This document shows positions 58,947-64,000 of a DNA stretch of 64,000 nucleotides, piece after piece; the first letter of the stretch is position 1; every line of letters begins with the position of its first letter. The stretch comes from Tetragonia tetragonoides (Eukaryota; Streptophyta; Magnoliopsida; Caryophyllales; Aizoaceae), in NCBI GenBank assembly GCA_038025085.1, contig CM076147.1, forward strand, positions 24,281,001 through 24,345,000, in the 5' to 3' direction. The notes under the pieces were generated by a model that was given only the letters and a program-made list of their open reading frames with translations, did not search any database and was not told the origin of the DNA. A program made the translations under genes and the position numbers.

Positions 58947-59218
58947 AACTATCTTGATGTGCAATTTTTTTTTTTCTTTTTCTTTTTCCTTAAACACAAC
59001 AAATAAAAAGAAAAATAATTGAAAGAACCATGTGTGCTACTACTGCTGTGTGTAGCAGCAACACAAAACAAAAAATCCCGCGATTTCACCTAACCGACAA
59101 TTATCCAAAAACCCTAGTTCTTTTCAATCTCCAAGATATTGCTCGAAGGAGCAAAATTCAATTAGAACCCTAATTATTTTTTTTCGGAATTTGCTGGATT
59201 AATTAATCGAAATTCGAT
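58947..59218 (+). promoter_or_regulatory. 5' flank of the YEATS gene
   Basis: The likely leader and proximal promoter of the gene at 59219. It contains AAACCCTAG (about 59110, a telo-box-like word common in promoters of housekeeping and chromatin genes) and CCCTAATT near 59168. No TATA box is evident. Confidence 0.35.
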
Positions 59219-61981
59219 ATGCCAAATAGTTCATCAACCAAAAAGCATGATCCAGATCAACCCGAAAGTAGTTCCGGGTCAGCCCTGAAATCACAACGCA
59301 CCAAATTGGTAACCCTTTCAAGTTTCAATTCTTCCCATTTGATTAAAAATGATTGATTTTGTTTTTCCATTTAATTGATAACATCTACTAAGTTAGTGCA
59401 AGCTCAGTCAATCAATCCCAATTGTGTAATTTTTTGATTTGTTATTGTTTGATTTATTTATTTTTAAATTAATTTGTTTATCTATATGTGGGAATTAAGG
59501 TGCAGAGCTCAGGCAAGAGACTGAAGGATTTTGAGATAAGCCTTCCAATTGTTTATGGCAATCTTGCATTTTGGCTTGGCAAAAAGGCCAGTGAGTGAGT
59601 ATTCTATATTTTTGGATGTAATTTTAGCTATGTTTTAGCCGAAGTTTGACTGATAGAATTGATTGCTGTGGTTGTATGTTCTTAGGTACCAATCTCATAG
59701 ATGGACAGTTTATGTTCGAGGGGCAACAAATGAGGATCTAGGGGTAGTGGTTAAGAGGGCTGTTTTTCAGTTGCATTCCAGCTTCAATAACCCTACAAGA
59801 GTTATAGAATCTCCCCCTTTCGAGTTATCCGAATCAGGGTGGGGAGAATTCGAAATCGTCATCACTCTTTATTTCCACAGCGACATTTGCGATAAGCCAT
59901 TGAGTTTGTGAGTAGTCTGTGTTATTTTATGTTAAAGAAAGCAAGTAGTTTGAATGTTGTTATTGTGGTGCTCTTATACAGTTATACTGTTTCTTGTGCT
60001 TCCTTTGGTTGGTCTTAATCTCAATGGCATGTTGTTGTTGTGAAGTTATGCTGATAAGTGTTACAATTCCATTGATAAATTGTATACTTATGTTTCTAAC
60101 TTTAGTTAAAGTAATTACCGGGACTATATATATGACACTTCAGACATAGTAACGGGGGATGAGATTTCACAGATATCACCATTTGAAGTTGTACCCTGAC
60201 GATGAATCAGGTCCACTGTCAACCAAGAAACCTGTTGTCGTGGAGTCATATGATGAGGTTGTTTTTCCAGAGCCATCAGATGCATTTGTCGCCCGGTTGC
60301 AAAACCATCCAGCAGTAAATGTACCGAGACTACCTGCTGGTCTCAATTTACCTTCACCTGGTTTGTTATTTTGCTCTTTGAATTCCCAGGGTTTTGGCTG
60401 TACTTCTTTTTATCTAGAAATAAATGGGATTTTAAATATTTCAGTCCCAGTTGAAGAGATTGAAAAGAGAAAGAGGGGTGACACAAAAGATAGTCCCTTT
60501 ATTCAATGGTTCACAAACTTTTCAGAGGCAGATGAGCTACTAAAGCTTGCAGCAGCTCGCCAACAGGTCAGCATTTTGTGCGAGGGCTTATTAATGGTTA
60601 TTTATCATATGGGTCTGTAGTCTTATATTACCAGAGCATTGTTGTTTTATGTGGGGCATTCTTATCTGGTAATATAACAACCTGGTTCTCTTGCTGTTTT
60701 TTGCATCAGTCTCTTGCTGTTTTCTAGCTTTGTGTCTGGCAGTGTGGTTCTTAGCTCATTGCTTTAGGCTGATCAGTAGATATTCTGCTAAGCTTAATTT
60801 ATATCAATCACCTGCGGTTAACCTTTTGCTGGAAATTATAACACGACCTCACATTTATTATTCTGCATTTCTGCTCCCCTCCACTCTAAATTAGTTAGGG
60901 AAGTTACAAATGAAGATAAACCAGTTAACGATTATTCTAAAATGCCAAACTTCTTTAATCAGCCTTGATATGGCTTTATGCTGTTGATGTGATAACATTC
61001 ACCAATCCTTTAGGAAACAGAGAATTAGAGTCAATAAGTAGCAGCTTTGTTCTCCAAAAAAAGTAGCAGCTTTGTTTTAGTTGATGTGTTGATCAGTCAG
61101 ATACGTACCTAAAGTTCAATTTCTTTTCTTATGAGTCTCAAAATGGGTTGAGAACCTTTTCCTCATAACCTGACAAACTGGGGAGTGCAAAAAAGATAAT
61201 GTATTGTACAAGTCGTTAGTCGTGTAGTTTTGAATAGTCAAGCTTTCAATCTGGGCCTTCGGTCCTTGTTGATAGGGATAGTGCTGCCAAAATGGTCTAA
61301 TCAATTTCTCAATTAGCATTTAGCAGTCAGGGTATTTCAAATGTTTAGTGTATATTAGTGGACAAATAGAGAGAAATTATAAATCAAGTTAGCGAAGTCA
61401 TTCTGTGATATCGAGTCAGTCATAGAACAGATTTTTGATATTTAGCCTGGCTCCTGAGCACAAAATGGGTTATAATCTCACCAAGTGACGTAGTAGCTTT
61501 GGAAGAGTGGGAAATTTCCAGTCATCCTACCATGACCCTTTGCGGTTACATACTCCATGTGGTAAAATTATTTGAGCATAGTGGATAGGTTTGCTCATGT
61601 TCAACCGAAAAGGACTCTGCTAACAACAACATTTATTCCTTGTTTCTATGTGGGCTTCATCTAGTCATCTGAAAGCTTTGAACTTATGGAAATGCTCTTC
61701 TTTGGTGTATTTAGCAATTGGAAAACAAGTCTCTATTGGTGTCTTCAGAAGGGGATAGAATCTGTTGCTAAGGAATTTGGAACACTTTCAGCCATATTTC
61801 ACAGCATCAACACGCTATGGATTTTTAACGAAACACTGCAAATCTTGAACAAATATGTAGAACTACCTTTCTGATGATTGATCTCTGAATTGTTTAGGTG
61901 CAAGCTCATATTGCGAAACTTAGAAGACAGCTGACCCTGATTGATGGGCAGCCTCAGCAGTTGAAACCAACCCCTGACTAA
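59219..61981 (+). CDS. TAF14/YAF9-like: YEATS-domain protein, TAF14/YAF9/GAS41 type
   Basis: Six exons by eye: 59219-59308, 59506-59594 (or from 59500), 59686-59907, 60173-60360, 60445-60566 and 61898-61981. All are GT-AG and in phase, giving 264 (or 266) codons, close to Arabidopsis YAF9A/TAF14b (about 268). The YEATS domain spans about residues 38-165: [44 protein letters not shown] and YHHLKLYP, including the aromatic residues that form the acyl-lysine pocket. A linker ([10 protein letters not shown]) and a C-terminal coiled coil ([24 protein letters not shown]) follow. Such proteins read acylated histones in the nucleus and join SWR1, NuA4 and, for TAF14, TFIID-type complexes. The two possible acceptors of intron 1 differ by two residues (Val-Gln). 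Confidence 0.93.
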
Positions 61982-62901
61982 GAAGAGCGCTACTGGCATG
62001 GTGGATATACGTTTGTCAGACACAGCAGAAGGTGCTTGTACTGACGAGCATTCATGAGAAAATTTTAAGTGGGGTGATCTTCCAGTTTCATCCCTGGCTT
62101 TTATGAGTTCCGTTCTTCATCATGGTGTCACAGCTTAATAAATGTTGATGTGGGAAGTTTTTAGCCTTCCCCTCGTCTTCGGTCTTCTTTTTGCTCCCTG
62201 TTTTGATATAAGTTTTGACTTCTGAGTTCTGATTGTTTCTTGCAAAAGCAAATCCCAGAAACATGGATGTCTGTTGTACTTTTCTTATTATTTTTTGATT
62301 TATAGGAATCTGTTGTACTATTAGATGAGCAGCAATGAGAATAAAGAGGAATGTTAATGTGGGAAAGATGTTAACTTCAGAGTATGTTGGATTGCTTGAG
62401 TTGTCTAGGACTTGAATCTTTTTGTAAGATTTCGTTATCATTTTCACTTACTATATCTATAAATGGAATTGTTTTGAGTCAATTCTGCAACAATTCCATG
62501 TGTAAAGAGAGTCCAGCTCCTCTCCATTTAGCTCATAAATGAACATCTCCAGTTCATGTTATAAGAAAAAAGCACGTGGCAGTATTAAAAATGAAAGGCT
62601 AAGATCCTTTCATTTGTTTGCTGTGTATTAATCCTGGTCCCCACCATTTATTTTATGGCGCCACTTTAGTTATTTTGGTTTTAGGCGGCAACATAGCCCA
62701 TTCTCCCTCTTCTTTATTTTCAAAGCTCATCTTCTTCTGAACTTCTTAATTGCCCCTCCGTCTCTCTCCATCTTCTCATATGTAATTAATCTATCAAATT
62801 ATTTCTCTTTCAAAAGTATTGACTTTTGCCACTTTTTTTAACTTCATTACTCAATTGCCCATTCTCTCTCATAATCTGGAATAGTTAGTCTTCTCCTTTC
62901 C
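61982..62901. other. 3' flank of the YEATS gene and FAR1-like promoter
   Basis: The first few hundred bases are likely the 3'UTR of the YEATS gene. No other gene was recognised. The 100 bases before 62902 are pyrimidine-rich, as in plant leaders. Confidence 0.4.
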
Positions 62902-64000
62902 ATGGAACAAGATGGGAATCAACCCTTAAGTACACCAGGTACTCATTTTCCTCTTTTCCATATGTAATTAAGCAACTAAAAAGCAAATTGATGAAATGTT
63001 AGAAATGCTTCAATCTAAGTATCTTGCAGGGAAAAAAAAAATTATATTTTGAGTTTCCATCCTAAAAAAAATTACATAAATTCAACCATTTACAATATTA
63101 ATCTCCTTGTTTACATCCACTAATTAAAGTGGTTGTTGCGACTTTTCGATAGAGTGCCTAGCCCTGTAGCTCATAATCAATCTCTTCTTGTTTGCTTGAT
63201 CATTTTTTGTACCTGCTACATATTGAATGATACCTATAATGGATCACATTATCTGTATAGGTCACATCAAAAATAAACTTGGTACATCAGCTTTGAAAAA
63301 AAAAAAAATTAACTGACGTTGATACAAGTAAATTTGTAATGAGAACACATGAACTGGATAGAACATATCCTTATCAATGGAAAAGAATTTCACTAATAGG
63401 TGTATTTTTCAACAGAAGGTATGAATGAATTTATAGAGAAATGGGTCAATAATATCCATGAACATATTGAGCTGCAGAGTACTACTGATATCAGGCCAAA
63501 ATTGCAAATGGAGTTTGGGTCTGAGGTAGATGCCTATGAGTTTTACAATGAATACAGCAAAAGATTTGGTTTCGGTATTCGTCGAGAATATGGCAACAAA
63601 AGTAGAATAGATGGGATCTTGACTTCAAGGAGATTTTCATGCTACAAAGAAGGAAAACGTGGTGTTGATAAGCGAGACGATTTGACAAGGGAGTTTAGAG
63701 CCGAAACAAGAACCGGATGTCAAGCACGAATGGTTATTTCACTTGACCGGAAAAGTGGAAAGTACAAGGTTATTGACTTTGTAGCTGAACACAATCACCC
63801 TCTTCAACCACCAGACTATGTTCATATGATTCGCTCTCGTCGACAAATATGTGAACCACAAGCAGCACATATCAAGATAGCTGATGAATCAGGATTAACT
63901 CCACAAAATTTTCATTAATATTCATCCAGGCTAGTGGGTGGAAGGGAGAACCTTGGTTATACACGACAAGACCAGAAAAATTATCTCCAGACAAGAAGGA
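62902..64000 (+). pseudogene. FAR1/FHY3-related (FRS) gene, 5' part, with in-frame stop
   Basis: Exon 1 is 62902-62938 (MEQDGNQPLSTP) and exon 2 starts at 63416 after a GT-AG intron, in phase. Exon 2 encodes the FAR1 DNA-binding domain (about residues 45-137): FGSEVDAYEFYNEYSKRFGF, RRFSCYKEG (Cys), TGCQARM (Cys) and VAEHNHPL (two His), the WRKY-GCM1-type zinc ligands. FRS proteins are domesticated Mutator-like transposases that bind DNA in the nucleus, often in light signalling. After ESGLTPQNFH the frame meets TAA at 63916-63918. The next codons, still in the same frame, continue the family pattern (GGRENLGYT, DQKNYLQTRR) to the window end. So one residue position is a stop: a pseudogene, a truncated 179-residue DNA-binding protein or a sequencing error. 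The transposase-like and SWIM domains would lie beyond the window. Confidence 0.8.

Overview
This is nuclear DNA of a flowering plant, almost certainly a eudicot. It is AT-rich and gene-poor, has genes with many short GT-AG introns, and carries plant transposon families at every scale. The flavour of the MITEs and SINE-like repeats would fit Amaranthaceae (Caryophyllales), but that is inference.

Five host genes can be read with confidence. An RWP-RK (RKD5-like) transcription factor lies on the minus strand at 5156-8092 (5 exons, 382 codons). A Rab escort protein lies on the plus strand at 35535-43065 (9 exons, 548 codons). An hnRNP H/F-like protein with two RRMs lies on the minus strand at 44808-46552 (2 exons, 275 codons). 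A YEATS-domain protein of the TAF14/YAF9/GAS41 type lies on the plus strand at 59219-61981 (6 exons, about 264 codons). The 5' part of a FAR1/FHY3-related gene lies on the plus strand from 62902 to the window end and is broken by an in-frame stop. A decayed, possibly B3-type gene remnant lies at 12114-12835 on the minus strand.

The rest is mainly layered mobile DNA. (a) 13936-26333 is an old Ty1-copia element on the minus strand. It is interrupted by three hAT-type MITEs, each with a perfect 8-bp target duplication, and by a 3.8-kb probable chromovirus solo LTR that itself holds a retroposed insert. (b) 28032-33717 is a LINE on the minus strand with a 13-bp target duplication. Its endonuclease, RT and RNase H are recognisable but frameshifted, and its ORF1 position holds two unrecognised long ORFs. 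(c) 47041-53852 is a cluster of Helitron-like elements carrying a repeated module, an inverted 3'-terminal fragment, a long-TIR MULE MITE, a Harbinger-like MITE and a Stowaway MITE. (d) Stowaway, MULE, Harbinger-like, CACTA, SINE-like and truncated LINE pieces lie in introns and between genes.

The genes form no operon or pathway. Each is an independent eukaryotic unit: transcription control (RKD5-like, FAR1-like), chromatin (YEATS), RNA binding (RRM) and membrane traffic (REP). I found no rRNA genes, CRISPR arrays or intact tRNA genes. Exon boundaries were placed by eye from GT-AG signals, reading frame and remembered family sequences.
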